A stretch of 50,406 nt of DNA, taken from positions 1 through 50,406 of the forward strand of contig NZ_SJEE01000039.1 in the NCBI RefSeq assembly GCF_006937785.1. Reading direction: 5' to 3'. The notes under the pieces were generated by a model. The model was not told the DNA's origin, did not search any database, and saw only the letters and a program-made list of their open reading frames with translations. Below, one piece after another: positions 1-10,310 of the stretch; the stretch's first letter is position 1, and every line of letters begins with the position of its first letter. Source of the stretch: Pseudanabaena sp. UWO311 (GTDB lineage: Bacteria > Cyanobacteriota > Cyanobacteriia > Pseudanabaenales > Pseudanabaenaceae). Position numbers and translations under genes: made by a program.

Positions 1-2
1 CA

Positions 3-89
3 ATTACTATGGCTATTAATTCTATTACTGATGAAGATGCTCTTAATTGGTTTCATCATTGTGGTCTCTGCTTCGACCCTTTTAGTTAG
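3..89 (+). pseudogene. C-terminal end of an IS630-type transposase (cut by window start)
   Basis: The open frame entering from the left edge reads ITMAINSITDEDALNWFHHC followed by GLCFDPFS and a TAG stop. This resembles the extreme C-terminus of IS630/Tc1-type transposases, which often end in a short helix followed by a WFxHCGYC-like segment. Only about 28 codons are visible, so whether the upstream gene is intact cannot be judged. The stop lies a few bases inside the convergent leucine-rich-repeat gene. The family call is from memory of the family's tail and is tentative. Confidence 0.45.
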
Positions 90-909
90 CTTCTTTTGTG
101 GCGGGTTTGATCGGTATTTGCTGTAAATTACTGATGCGATTGGCTCTTAGATCCAGATAAACTAGATTAGTCAGGCGCGAGATCGGCTTGATATCTGTGA
201 TTTTATTGCTGTCAAGATCCAGCCTTCTCAAGTTGCTTAAACCTGATAAAGCTTGAATATTAGTAACATTGCTGTGGGTTAATTCAAGGACAGTCAAGGA
301 TTTTAGGCTAGACAAAGAGCTAATATCAGAAATTTTAGTGTTGAAAAAACTTAACTCATTCAATTGAGTTAGATTCTTCAAACTCTCGATATTTTTGATT
401 GAGCTATACCACAGTGTAAATTTCTTTAACTTGGTCAGACTAGAGAGCGATCGGATATCAGTTATGTTCTTCCCTAGAAGTCTCAGATCCGTTAGATTGT
501 TTAGGCTAGCAAGGGGGCTAATATCGGTAAGACTATCGCTGTAAATAGCAAGGGCTTCAAGTTTTTTGAGATTCACTAGGGGGGTGAGATCGGTGATTTT
601 GTGACTAAAGAAACTGAGCTGACGTAAATTTGTCAAACTGGCGATCGGTCGGAGGTCGCTAATATCAGATGGAGTAGGACTAGAGGTTAGTAGTTCGGTT
701 CGTTCGTTAAGAGCAATATCTGCTAACCGACAATCTTGCGTCCTAGAACCCTCTAATAAATAATCAATAGTTTTCTTTGTTTCTGAAGGCAAAGAGTTCC
801 TCTCTTTACACCAGTCTTCAAATCTCTTCACTTTAGGGAGCTCCGTCGCAAAGCTAGCGGACGAATGAAATAGAGTTAATAAAAAAACTGTAAGAAACAA
901 CGATTTCAT
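82..909 (-). CDS. Exported leucine-rich-repeat protein (internalin-like)
   Basis: The protein begins MKSLFLTVFLLTLF and has a typical signal peptide ending near SASFA, so it is probably exported. An upstream in-frame ATG at 939 would put ten extra residues before the signal peptide, so the start at 909 is preferred. After a short Cys-containing N-terminal region there are about eight leucine-rich repeats of roughly 22 residues with the internalin-type pattern LxxLxxLxLxxNxIxDIxxL. Such repeats form a curved protein-binding surface; the partner is unknown. The gene is convergent with the transposase tail and overlaps it by eight bases. No enzymatic domain is present. Confidence 0.8.
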   Translation of the reverse strand: MKSLFLTVFLLTLFHSSASFATELPKVKRFEDWCKERNSLPSETKKTIDYLLEGSRTQDCRLADIALNERTELLTSSPTPSDISDLRPIASLTNLRQLSFFSHKITDLTPLVNLKKLEALAIYSDSLTDISPLASLNNLTDLRLLGKNITDIRSLSSLTKLKKFTLWYSSIKNIESLKNLTQLNELSFFNTKISDISSLSSLKSLTVLELTHSNVTNIQALSGLSNLRRLDLDSNKITDIKPISRLTNLVYLDLRANRISNLQQIPIKPATKEAN

Positions 910-1126
910 AAGCAAAAAATTGGTAGAAGCAAAAAACAAAATATCACCTGCCGAAAATGTGGCAATACACCCAATAAGATGACAAGGTCATAATAGTTAT
1001 GTCTTATATAGCTTTCTCCAAATGTATTAGAAGAGAATGGCAATATTTGATTTTGTGATATTGACGATCGCCCGACGCTCAAACATTGAATGCAATCGCT
1101 TAGAAAATGCCATACTCCCTTCTCCA

Positions 1127-1173
1127 TCAAGAAATAGCGGTGCGGGGCATAGCCCCGCACCGCTATTTCTTGA
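1127..1173. repeat. Perfect 22-bp-stem hairpin in a divergent intergenic region
   Basis: Two 22-bp perfectly complementary arms are separated by the loop ATA; the core is GGGGC-ATA-GCCCC. It lies in the roughly 330-bp space between the starts of the leucine-rich-repeat gene and the scramblase-like gene, which diverge, so it is not after any recognised gene end. No other gene is evident in this gap. Confidence 0.85.
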
Positions 1174-1241
1174 TTTTATATATCTATTTCTTTAGTGGGA
1201 ACGGAGTAGTATATCCTAAGGAGTAGTTTTAGCCGAAAAAA

Positions 1242-1862
1242 ATGAGTATCTTTCTGCAAACCCTTGCCCAAGCCAATGCAATTTATGTCAAACAAAAATT
1301 TGAACTAGCAGAAATATTTGGCTTTGAAACTCGCAACCGTTATCAAATCCAAACCGATGATGGTCAACAATTTGGGTATTGCTCTGAGCCAAAACTTGGC
1401 TTCTTAGATGCGATCATGCGACAGTTTCTAGGACATTGGCGAGTTTTTAATATCGTGGGAACTGATATGGCTAATCAGCAAGTTTTTCGCGCTCATCATC
1501 CTTTTCGCTGTTTTTTTCAGCGCCTTGATATTTTTGGGGCAGGCGATCGCCCTGTGGGAAGTTTGCAACAGAGATTTGCATGGTTTAACAAAAAATTTGA
1601 ATTTTTGGATACTAGGGGGCGAGTGGTCATGAGTATGACTTCGCCATTATGGAAAATTTGGACATTCCCCATCAAAAAAGCTGAAAGGGAAGTATCGGTA
1701 ATTGAAAAGAAATGGACAGGGCTATCTAAAGAACTATTCACTGATGCTGATAACTTTAGAGTCCGCTTCACCGATGCGAAATTAACAGCAGATGAAAAGT
1801 TGCTGTTACTCGCTGGTGCAGTGTTTGTTGATCTTTTATACTTTGAGACTAAAGCTTCTTAA
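1242..1862 (+). CDS. Scramblase/LURP-one-family protein
   Basis: The 206-residue protein has the layout of the phospholipid-scramblase-related/LURP-one family: an N-terminal segment around QKFELAEIFGFETRNRY, a central beta-rich region with short strands ending in turns, and a C-terminal KKWTGLSKELFTDADNF segment followed by a helical LLLLAGAVFVDLLYFE stretch. The family folds as a beta barrel around a central helix; bacterial members are mostly uncharacterised and true scramblase activity is not established. It is followed 15 bp later by the biotin-protein ligase gene, so the two may be cotranscribed. Family assignment is good; biochemical role is unknown. Confidence 0.75.
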   Translation: MSIFLQTLAQANAIYVKQKFELAEIFGFETRNRYQIQTDDGQQFGYCSEPKLGFLDAIMRQFLGHWRVFNIVGTDMANQQVFRAHHPFRCFFQRLDIFGAGDRPVGSLQQRFAWFNKKFEFLDTRGRVVMSMTSPLWKIWTFPIKKAEREVSVIEKKWTGLSKELFTDADNFRVRFTDAKLTADEKLLLLAGAVFVDLLYFETKAS

Positions 1863-1877
1863 TAGTCAGGAATTACC

Positions 1878-2594
1878 TTGAGCTTTCAGATTATTCGTTA
1901 CGAAGAAATTGATTCAACTAATAGTGAAGCTTGGCGACTAATTGATCGTCTCGAAGCGCTATCAAACACGGTGCTCATTGCCAAACGCCAAACTAAAGGC
2001 AGAGGTCAACGCGGTAATAGTTGGCAGTCAGACTTGGGGGGATTATTTATGTCAGTGATTTTGCAGCCAAATTTGACAGCAGCAAATGCTCATCAAATTA
2101 CACTCTGGTCAGCTTGGGGCATAGCTAAGGTACTGAATGAAACAGGGGCAAATGTAAAGCTGAAATGGTTAAACGATCTATTAATCGATCGCCGTAAATT
2201 GGGAGGAATTCTCACTGAAACGCGAATCGAGGCTGGTAAAGTTCTTTACGCAGTAGTGGGGATCGGGATTAATTGGACAAACGAGGTTCCTGAAGGCGCG
2301 ATCGCACTGGGCGAATTACCAACAACTTTATCAAGTATGGATGAACTGATCGAAGTGGTACTAAAAGGCATACAGCTAGGTCAGACTCGCAGCGAAAATG
2401 AAGGCATGATGAGCATTTTGGCGGAATATTTAGAGCTACTTAGCGACAAAAAAGTACGTCAAACAGTTAATGGGCGGGAACTTCAAGGCAAAATAATCGA
2501 CATTAGACCAACGGGCGAACTGGTAGTAAGATGGGAGGGCAATTCCCAAGAAGCGATCTATCAGCCTCAAAACTTCTCTGTCGGCTATCAGTAG
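1878..2594 (+). CDS. birA: Biotin--[acetyl-CoA-carboxylase] ligase
   Basis: Attaches biotin to the biotin carboxyl carrier protein of acetyl-CoA carboxylase via biotinyl-AMP. The sequence shows the class hallmarks: an N-terminal DSTNSEA substrate segment, KGRGQRGNSW (residues about 42-51, the GRGRxG-type biotinyl-AMP loop), KLKWLNDL with the catalytic lysine region, KLGGILTE and GIGINW. At 238 residues it is a group I enzyme without the N-terminal DNA-binding domain of E. coli BirA, so no repressor role is expected. The start codon is TTG, preceded by an AGGA-like site about seven bases upstream; no ATG near the start fits the conserved N-terminus. Confidence 0.93.
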   Translation: MSFQIIRYEEIDSTNSEAWRLIDRLEALSNTVLIAKRQTKGRGQRGNSWQSDLGGLFMSVILQPNLTAANAHQITLWSAWGIAKVLNETGANVKLKWLNDLLIDRRKLGGILTETRIEAGKVLYAVVGIGINWTNEVPEGAIALGELPTTLSSMDELIEVVLKGIQLGQTRSENEGMMSILAEYLELLSDKKVRQTVNGRELQGKIIDIRPTGELVVRWEGNSQEAIYQPQNFSVGYQ

Positions 2595-2603
2595 AATCAA
2601 ATT

Positions 2604-3653
2604 ATGCGAAAATCAACAATTTCAACGATTACGTTAGCAACCCTGCTCTGCCTCTCCACAAATAACTACTTTTTAGTTGGCTCAGCATATGCCGCAACGA
2701 AATCTGCTATTTCCCCTGAAGCAGTATCAAAACCTTCGACACCAGCTACGCAGGTTCAAACTCAACCTGCGATCGCACCTGCACCCACTGTAGAGATCAA
2801 AAGTGAAAGTAACTTTAACTCTGCTTCAGATGTTAAGCCTATAAATAATGCAGGGAATCGCGAATCTGTCTTAATCAATATTGAGACTGCATCGAATCCA
2901 TCACCAAAAGCCTCTGCCAAGCGATCTCAGCCCGTTGGGCAACCTGTCGAAATTGTCCTAGAGAACCGATCTACTGGTTGTAAATTCAAGGCTAGTAGCC
3001 TCTTGGAACGCAATGGCGATCTTTGTAATCCTGAAGTAGCGATCGCCGCTAGAAATGCATCGAATAGATCACAAAACTATTACCAAAATGGCAATGTTCT
3101 CTATACCGCCGCATCGGGAGAAACTGCCGTCCAAGTGCGTCGCCTCACTTCTCAAGAAATTGCCGCGATGAGCTTGCCTAGCAATGGTGACAAGCAAATG
3201 CTGTTTCCATTAATTTCTCCATCGGTGATTAGTTCGCTATTTGGCGCTCGTGTCCATCCTGTCACAGGTCAAGTGCGCTTTCATCAAGGGACAGACTTAG
3301 CTGCCCCCGAAGGTACACCTGTGGTCGCCGCCTTTAGTGGTCGTGTAGAAATTGCGGGTTGGCTCGGTGGCTATGGCTTAATTGTCGTCATTTCTCACGG
3401 AGACACCCATGAGACTCGTTATGCGCACTTGTCTGAGGTCTTAGTCAAGCCAGGGCAAGAGGTCAAGCAGGGCAATGTGATTGGTTTGGTCGGTAGTACG
3501 GGTATGGCGACTGGACCACATCTACATTTCGAGATTTGGCAAAAAATGCGAGAGGGACTGGTAGCGATCGATCCCACACCGCAGTTAATGCTTGCCATGG
3601 AGCAATTGCAAAAATATCTCGCACAATCAACTAAATCAGCAAATAAAGCTTAA
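2604..3653 (+). CDS. M23-family (LytM/NlpD-type) peptidoglycan metallopeptidase
   Basis: A signal peptide (cleavage near SAYAA) and a low-complexity, Ser/Pro/Ala-rich region precede a C-terminal M23 domain from about residue 205. The zinc-binding motifs HxxxD (HQGTD, about residue 227) and HLH (HLHFE, about 306) are both present, with the usual GLVGSTGMATGPH context, so the enzyme is probably active on peptide cross-links of the cell wall rather than a degenerate activator. It acts in the periplasm. It begins ten bases after the biotin ligase stop, and a strong hairpin follows its stop. Confidence 0.9.
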   Translation: MRKSTISTITLATLLCLSTNNYFLVGSAYAATKSAISPEAVSKPSTPATQVQTQPAIAPAPTVEIKSESNFNSASDVKPINNAGNRESVLINIETASNPSPKASAKRSQPVGQPVEIVLENRSTGCKFKASSLLERNGDLCNPEVAIAARNASNRSQNYYQNGNVLYTAASGETAVQVRRLTSQEIAAMSLPSNGDKQMLFPLISPSVISSLFGARVHPVTGQVRFHQGTDLAAPEGTPVVAAFSGRVEIAGWLGGYGLIVVISHGDTHETRYAHLSEVLVKPGQEVKQGNVIGLVGSTGMATGPHLHFEIWQKMREGLVAIDPTPQLMLAMEQLQKYLAQSTKSANKA

Positions 3654-3656
3654 GTA

Positions 3657-3685
3657 GTAAAAGCCTCGCATTGCGAGGCTTTTAC
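3657..3685. terminator. Bidirectional hairpin terminator between convergent genes
   Basis: GTAAAAGCCTCGCA and its complement flank a very short centre; the A-run on one side and T-run on the other allow termination in both directions. It sits exactly between the ends of the M23 peptidase gene and the convergent pentapeptide gene. Confidence 0.85.
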
Positions 3686-3690
3686 TGATT

Positions 3691-4749
3691 TTACTTATGA
3701 ACTTTTCCATCGGGAAGCGTTGCACCTTTGAGAATTGCTCCGACAAGATTGGCACTACTTAACTCAGCACGGTTGAGAATTGCATCAGTCAAATCTGCCT
3801 TGGCTAGGTTAGTCCGAGCAAGATATGCTTCGATGAGATTAGCCCTGATCATAATTGCCCCACTGAGATTAGCTCGACTGAGATCAGCACGAGTCAATTT
3901 GACATCCGTGAGATCTGTACCTTGCATCTGCACCCGACTCGCCTTAACATCTGCCATAATCGCGTTTCGCAGTGAAACTCCATTAAGATCTGCATCGATT
4001 AAAATTGCTCTTTCCAATTTGGCATTATTTAAAATTGCTCCTGTGAGGATCGCACAACTGAGATTAGCTTCAGAGAGAAATACGCCTTGCATATTGGCAT
4101 TATTTAACTTTGCCTCACTAAGGTTTGCACCACTAAGAGTTGCTTCTTGGAGATTTGCACCGCGTAGGTCGGCTTTATGGAGATCTGCACCAGATAGATT
4201 TGCCCCACGCAGGTCAGCACCAGATAGATTTGCGCCTGTTAGACTAGCTGTGCTGCGTTTCTTTTTGCCAGCATCAATTTCATGTTGATCGCCGATCGCT
4301 CTTTCTTGTCTGAGATTTGCTCCCTTCATGCAGGCTCCGACAAGGTTCGCGCCACTCAAGTTAACCGTTCGCATATCTGCGTCAATTAAGTTAGTATCCA
4401 TCAAATTGGCAAGACTGAGATTTGCGCCAAAAAGTGTTGCTCCTTGCAGACTAGCTCCATGCAAATCAGCATTGGATAGATTGACATTACTCATGCTCGC
4501 TTGATTGAGATTCGCACCACAAAGATTTGCACCAACCATTAAGGCTCCGCGCATATTTGCCCTTGTCAAACAAGAAAAAGTCAAAACCGTACTATTGAGG
4601 TAGGCTTTTGAGAGATTAACATCCAGCCAATCCGTGCGACTAAGGTTCGCCCCACTGAGTTTGATGCCATTGAGATTAAGCCCACTAAAGTCGCGATCGC
4701 CTTTTGCATAGCGGCGCAAAATATCTTGAGAAGTAAGTGCTGCATCCAT
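3691..4749 (-). CDS. Large pentapeptide-repeat protein
   Basis: Nearly the whole protein is A(D/N)LXX pentapeptide repeats (ANLSGADLRGANLSGADL and similar), which fold as a right-handed quadrilateral beta helix. A roughly 20-residue charged insert near residues 147-165 (RQERAIGDQHEIDAGKKKRS) interrupts the helix and would form a loop. No enzymatic domain is attached. The ATG at 4749 is chosen because GAGG lies nine bases upstream; a TTG at 4764 is the alternative. Such proteins are abundant in cyanobacteria and their functions are mostly unknown. Confidence 0.88.
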   Translation of the reverse strand: MDAALTSQDILRRYAKGDRDFSGLNLNGIKLSGANLSRTDWLDVNLSKAYLNSTVLTFSCLTRANMRGALMVGANLCGANLNQASMSNVNLSNADLHGASLQGATLFGANLSLANLMDTNLIDADMRTVNLSGANLVGACMKGANLRQERAIGDQHEIDAGKKKRSTASLTGANLSGADLRGANLSGADLHKADLRGANLQEATLSGANLSEAKLNNANMQGVFLSEANLSCAILTGAILNNAKLERAILIDADLNGVSLRNAIMADVKASRVQMQGTDLTDVKLTRADLSRANLSGAIMIRANLIEAYLARTNLAKADLTDAILNRAELSSANLVGAILKGATLPDGKVHK

Positions 4750-4833
4750 ATTGAAGATCCTCAAAATAAAAAACTAAGAGGTAATTTCATTACTGAGAAT
4801 AGCCTGAAGATATTCCCGTAAGACAAAATCCCT

Positions 4834-4898
4834 GTAGGAGCAGGTTTTGGAATAAATCTATGGCTAAACCATTGACTTGTAGCTAAACCTGCCCCTAC
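4834..4898 (-). repeat. 65-bp palindromic mobile-like element, copy 1
   Basis: The ends are near-perfect 14-15 bp inverted repeats (GTAGGGGCAGGTTT type). The reverse complement matches the element at 25781-25845 at about 60 of 65 positions by eye. It lies between the pentapeptide gene and the end of pyrG. There is no coding capacity, consistent with a MITE or REP-like element. Confidence 0.8.
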
Positions 4899-4928
4899 GC
4901 CAGCAATTGAATTCAACCAAAAAATTGA

Positions 4929-6650
<1,722 letters not shown>

Positions 6651-6792
6651 TTATTGTTTCGTAAACAATGCTTAACAAAGTGATTATATAGCAGGTGATT
6701 GCTCTGCAAGATCTGAGCATAGATATTACAGCCGTGCTTATGCTTTAAGCGCGTTATTTTTACTCAAAATATAGCCAATCAAGTCATGACAT

Positions 6793-6847
6793 AAAACCCA
6801 TTCATAAAATTGCGGCGCAAAGCGCCGCAATTTTATGAATGGGTTTT
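6793..6847. terminator. Long perfect hairpin with GCGGCGC-AAA-GCGCCGC core
   Basis: The outer arms begin AAAACCCATTCATAAAATT and are perfectly complementary across a GCGGCGC core. It lies downstream of the macro-domain gene and upstream of pyrG, both on the minus strand, so it could terminate the operon starting near 9.8 kb. The rest of 6624-6968 shows no gene. Confidence 0.75.
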
Positions 6848-6968
6848 GGCTTTGTCTTAATATCGCTGATTAAAGCTACCGACAATTCATGCGATCTCTA
6901 AATTGCTGTAATCGATTTGTTCATAAATCCTAGCAATAATCGACAAGTCTCGATTTAAAAGATAGCTA

Positions 6969-7604
6969 TTATTTCCTTGGAAAATCATATGGAGCCATTG
7001 GTTTTAGGCGTTTAGTGACAATTTCCCAGTCAATTTTTGATGGTGGATTGAGAAAATTTGAGTAGGCAAAAGCCATTTGTTTAGCAGCTTCTTCAAAAGA
7101 CATTTTCCCTGTCGCTGTTCCTAACCCAGGACAAGCAACAACTTCTATTGGTGTAGAGTGGTGTCGATTATGCTTTCTTACTGCTAGCAACATTGCCCAC
7201 ATTGCTACATAGACATTGTCTGTATGAGATATTGGCATTGGTAGCCGCATGGTAGGGGTATGCGCGATAAATGGATGCTTTGGGTGTTGTGTCTCAACAA
7301 TCAGCGAAGTTCCAACAGGTTGTTCTCCCAAGTATTCTTGAATAATGCAGTGCTGCACTTGCCCCATTAATTTTTGTCCAAAGAAATCAATGATGGCTAG
7401 ATCTACTCCTCCATCCATCAATCCAAAAGAATTGGCTGCACTTACCATGCAATCAAATTCTGGTAGGTTTTGAAAATAACCTTGAACAATTTCTATGTTT
7501 GGTAAGTTTTGAAAATAAATTTCCCAGTTTTTACATAATTCTGCATTAGGAGCCACTAAGATTAGTTTTTTTAACGTATCTTTGCCAAACATATCAGTAG
7601 TCAT
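6969..7604 (-). CDS. Macro-domain-like protein
   Basis: The segment VSAANSFGLMDGGVDLAI (residues about 49-66) matches the ADP-ribose-binding loop of macro domains (AANxxxxxGGGVD-like), and ACPGLGTATGKMSFEEAA resembles the second, diphosphate-binding loop (PxxGTGxxG). Macro domains bind or hydrolyse ADP-ribose and its esters or adducts. At 211 residues it is a single domain with a short C-terminal tail. It follows the methyltransferase gene by 16 bp in an apparent desaturase-methyltransferase-macro operon. The substrate is unknown; a link to the two lipid/quinone genes is only by position. An AGG lies just upstream of the ATG. Confidence 0.75.
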   Translation of the reverse strand: MTTDMFGKDTLKKLILVAPNAELCKNWEIYFQNLPNIEIVQGYFQNLPEFDCMVSAANSFGLMDGGVDLAIIDFFGQKLMGQVQHCIIQEYLGEQPVGTSLIVETQHPKHPFIAHTPTMRLPMPISHTDNVYVAMWAMLLAVRKHNRHHSTPIEVVACPGLGTATGKMSFEEAAKQMAFAYSNFLNPPSKIDWEIVTKRLKPMAPYDFPRK

Positions 7605-7620
7605 AAAGTTCTACCTGAAA

Positions 7621-8604
7621 TTATTTGTGAGGAATCGTTTCAGCAAGGGTTTTTGCGTTAACAGGCGATCGCACAGCTTTAAACATGCCAAAACGACAAA
7701 GTCCTGCCCCAAAAGCTAGACGCATTAATAAAATCGTGGGTATTTCCCTTACAGATTTAATAAATCCTGATACGCCAAAACTTATCAATCCTTTAGGACG
7801 CGCTACACCTTGCCAGATTGAATCTAGCCATGAAGGAAGAGTTTCTGCTGTCCAATCAGAAGTTGTTACCTTGCCATCGACGAAACCTGTCGCCTCCAAA
7901 AGCTCAGAGAAGCCTTCAATGCTTGAGAACTCAGGATGTGACCATTGATCGAGGAGTTGCTTCATTACAGGCTTCTCCCAAATATTTAGAGGCACTTGGC
8001 GATCGTCTCGCTGATTCCAATCTGCAAGTACTAGCAACCCATTGGGCTTGAGTACGCGCATCAACTCCTTTGCAAAAATAGCTTTGTCGGGCATATGTGG
8101 TCCCGCTTCAACTGACCAAACCACATCAAAGCTTGCATCAGGGAATGACATCGCCATCGCATCATCGACCTGAAATTGCAGATCAAGATCCTTTGGAGTT
8201 AGCTCTTGAGCACGTTTGACCTGCTCAGGGCTAATCGTAATTCCTGTAACGGAGAAGCCATAGTCCTTTGCCAAAATACGGCTACTGCCACCAATACCAC
8301 AGCCGACATCCAGAACAGTCGTTCCAGCAGGCAGCTTATCTAAGCCACCCCAACGCACCATCTCATGAACAAAATCAGATTTAGCAGTCAAGAAGTCTTT
8401 AGAACGCGGCGGCGAACCATAATGACCTAGATGAATATGTTCGCCCCAGTAGAACTCTAAAATGCCATCTTCTGTCCATTGATCATAGGAATTAGCAACA
8501 GAATCAGCAGATTGATAGCGACGTGCTGTAGCTAGATAAATGCCGATTCCTGCGATCGCAACTACTGAGATAGCTTCCAACGTAGTAATAAATAAATTCA
8601 TCAA
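7621..8604 (-). CDS. MPBQ/MSBQ methyltransferase (tocopherol and plastoquinone synthesis)
   Basis: SAM-dependent enzyme that methylates 2-methyl-6-phytyl- and 2-methyl-6-solanyl-benzoquinol. The sequence closely resembles Synechocystis Sll0418 as I remember it, including YQSADSVANSYDQWTEDGIL, the SAM motif VLDVGCGIGGSSRILAKDYG near residues 95-112, VWSVEAGPHMPDKA and FIKSVREIPTILLMRLAFG. An N-terminal membrane segment (residues about 5-27) would anchor it to thylakoid or envelope membranes. It begins two bases before the desaturase stop, so translation is probably coupled to that gene. Confidence 0.93.
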   Translation of the reverse strand: MMNLFITTLEAISVVAIAGIGIYLATARRYQSADSVANSYDQWTEDGILEFYWGEHIHLGHYGSPPRSKDFLTAKSDFVHEMVRWGGLDKLPAGTTVLDVGCGIGGSSRILAKDYGFSVTGITISPEQVKRAQELTPKDLDLQFQVDDAMAMSFPDASFDVVWSVEAGPHMPDKAIFAKELMRVLKPNGLLVLADWNQRDDRQVPLNIWEKPVMKQLLDQWSHPEFSSIEGFSELLEATGFVDGKVTTSDWTAETLPSWLDSIWQGVARPKGLISFGVSGFIKSVREIPTILLMRLAFGAGLCRFGMFKAVRSPVNAKTLAETIPHK

Positions 8605-8606
8605 GA

Positions 8607-9773
8607 TTAAGTCTTACCATTTTTGACAAGTAATTCTTCCAGCTTATTTTGATTTAGATGACTTTGCTCTATATCCAGAGCTGTAGATTTTGCCTTGTGA
8701 AATTCAGCGATCGAGATGAGTTTACCTGCTTCAGAATCCCACAACACAAACTTGGCGCAACCAAGCATATCTCCAAGCCTTAGAGTTCTGACCTTGGAGA
8801 GAAGGTGAATATTTTCGTTATGACAAGCTTCGAGATTATAGTTAGGGATTCTCTCAGAAAGGTGATGGATATTATGAAAACCGATGTCTGCGGAAAACCA
8901 CTTCAAAATTGTTGGCAATTCTAAATAACTGCTACCATCAAGTGCTCCAAGGAGATAGTCCCAACCTTCTGTTTTGTGAGCATAGGAGTCTTCAAAGTTG
9001 TGCTGCACAAAAAACACGCAGATAAAGATTGCTGCTGAAAAAGTCAAACTGATTGAGTAAATGCTGAAAAAGAATCCTGCTCCGAGCAAATGGCTAAGGA
9101 AAATCCAACTACCGATAACGCAAATATTATTGAGTAGCAAATCTATAAATTCCGCCCCCGTATACCAATTTCTAGATTTGTGAGAAGAGATAATCGCGGC
9201 TAAACCCATGCGAGGGTCTTTCCTTAAACTGGAAAATATATGACCAATAAAATCATAGCTTCCTGCAATTAGTGCATATCTTGGTCTGATGGCAAGGTAG
9301 AAAAAGCCTCCCAAAAAAGACATTAATGGATGTCTCATTACGGCATAAAGCTTTTGATCGGAATCATTAAGCTTAGAGAATTCTTCAGTAGAGAGAAATG
9401 CTGCGACACCACGGTATCGTTCCCAATCCCCATTGGTTTTGTGGTGATAAGCATGACCTCTTGACCATGGATATTGGGGTATAGCATTAATCACGCCCAA
9501 AAAGAAACCAACAACTCTATTCACTTTTTTGGAAGTAAAGAGTGAATAATGTCCACAATCATGCATTAACGAGAAGCATCGCAATGAAAAGAGAGTCATC
9601 AAAATGATGATTGGTGGCAGAAACCAAAAAGATACTGCTGCTGCTTTAACTGCTAAAAACCATAGAGCAATATAGGGAACAACGGTATTCAGGATTTGAT
9701 AGGTTGCCCATAGATCATTGCTCTTCATGTAAGGAGCAAGAACAAAGTCTGATTTTTTAATTATATTTTCCAC
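8607..9773 (-). CDS. Membrane fatty acyl desaturase
   Basis: An integral membrane di-iron desaturase. The three histidine boxes are all present: HDCGH (71-75), HAYHH (107-111) and HNIHH (300-304), with hydrophobic segments before, between and after them as in acyl-lipid desaturases. The gene probably starts at GTG. It heads an operon with MPBQ/MSBQ methyltransferase and a macro-domain protein. The third box HNIHH differs from the HVxHH of classical DesA, so positional specificity is not assigned. A related membrane hydroxylase or ketolase-type enzyme is also possible, but the box spacing fits an acyl desaturase best. Confidence 0.85.
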   Translation of the reverse strand: MENIIKKSDFVLAPYMKSNDLWATYQILNTVVPYIALWFLAVKAAAVSFWFLPPIIILMTLFSLRCFSLMHDCGHYSLFTSKKVNRVVGFFLGVINAIPQYPWSRGHAYHHKTNGDWERYRGVAAFLSTEEFSKLNDSDQKLYAVMRHPLMSFLGGFFYLAIRPRYALIAGSYDFIGHIFSSLRKDPRMGLAAIISSHKSRNWYTGAEFIDLLLNNICVIGSWIFLSHLLGAGFFFSIYSISLTFSAAIFICVFFVQHNFEDSYAHKTEGWDYLLGALDGSSYLELPTILKWFSADIGFHNIHHLSERIPNYNLEACHNENIHLLSKVRTLRLGDMLGCAKFVLWDSEAGKLISIAEFHKAKSTALDIEQSHLNQNKLEELLVKNGKT

Positions 9774-9818
9774 TCAATAAAATACTCTTGTAAATAACTC
9801 TAGCTGCATGGCTAGGAC

Positions 9819-9839
9819 GGGCAGCACGTTGCGCCGCCC
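9819..9839 (-). terminator. Short hairpin between the riboswitch-linked gene and the desaturase gene
   Basis: GGGCAGC and GCCGCCC flank a seven-base loop. On the plus strand one position is A opposite C; on the minus strand the same position is a G-U wobble, so the stem closes fully in minus-strand RNA. It lies just after the minus-strand gene ending at 9843. No long T-run follows, so termination would be weak. Confidence 0.5.
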
Positions 9840-9842
9840 ATT

Positions 9843-10310
9843 CTAGGTTCTAATAAACCGATGTGATGATTCGGGCGGTGACCCTGTTGGCATAAATTCA
9901 TCCCAGCGATCGCATACTTGTTTGTAGCATTCTGAGGGAGAAATCTTCAGGTTTTGGAGACAGTAAATTTCGATATGTTGATCGATATTCATTGCCAGAA
10001 TGATCTCTTGTTGAGCATCATAGTTGGCGATCGCCTGCATTAATGACGGAATCTGTCTTGAACTGATACCCATTTCCAGTAAATAGGGTGCAGCAAATTC
10101 TGCTGCTATAAACTGAGTTCTAAATTGCCAAAGGTGAAAACTCGGCTTAAAATCAGCAGCAGGTTGACCGACAATACAAACTGTAATCCCTTTCCCTGAT
10201 GTTACAACACCCCTCAGGGCATGATATCCAATTAGTAAAAAATTATCTCGAATAAACTGAGGTTGCCAAGAATGGCAGATGTCCTGACGTTCTTTATGAT
10301 CTCGCAGCAT
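9843..10310 (-). CDS. Unknown protein, probably cobalamin-regulated
   Basis: I do not recognise the family. The 155-residue product is predicted soluble, with a hydrophobic core segment LLIGYHALRGVVTSGKGITVCIVG (residues about 26-49) and the remainder mixed helix/strand; no signal peptide or catalytic motif stands out. The ATG is supported by AGGAAG about five bases upstream, and an in-frame TAG further upstream rules out a much longer protein. It is the first substantial reading frame downstream of a cobalamin riboswitch, so its expression likely falls when B12 is plentiful. A 38-codon leader frame overlaps its start. Confidence 0.7.
   Translation of the reverse strand: MLRDHKERQDICHSWQPQFIRDNFLLIGYHALRGVVTSGKGITVCIVGQPAADFKPSFHLWQFRTQFIAAEFAAPYLLEMGISSRQIPSLMQAIANYDAQQEIILAMNIDQHIEIYCLQNLKISPSECYKQVCDRWDEFMPTGSPPESSHRFIRT

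Noticed and set aside
906-1160. An 84-codon minus-strand frame
   Set aside because: Starts inside a long hairpin, overlaps the leucine-rich-repeat start, and its product has no recognisable fold or ribosome-binding site.
3728-4288. A 186-codon plus-strand frame
   Set aside because: Arg/Ala/Leu-periodic product that is the reverse reading of the pentapeptide repeats, not an independent gene.
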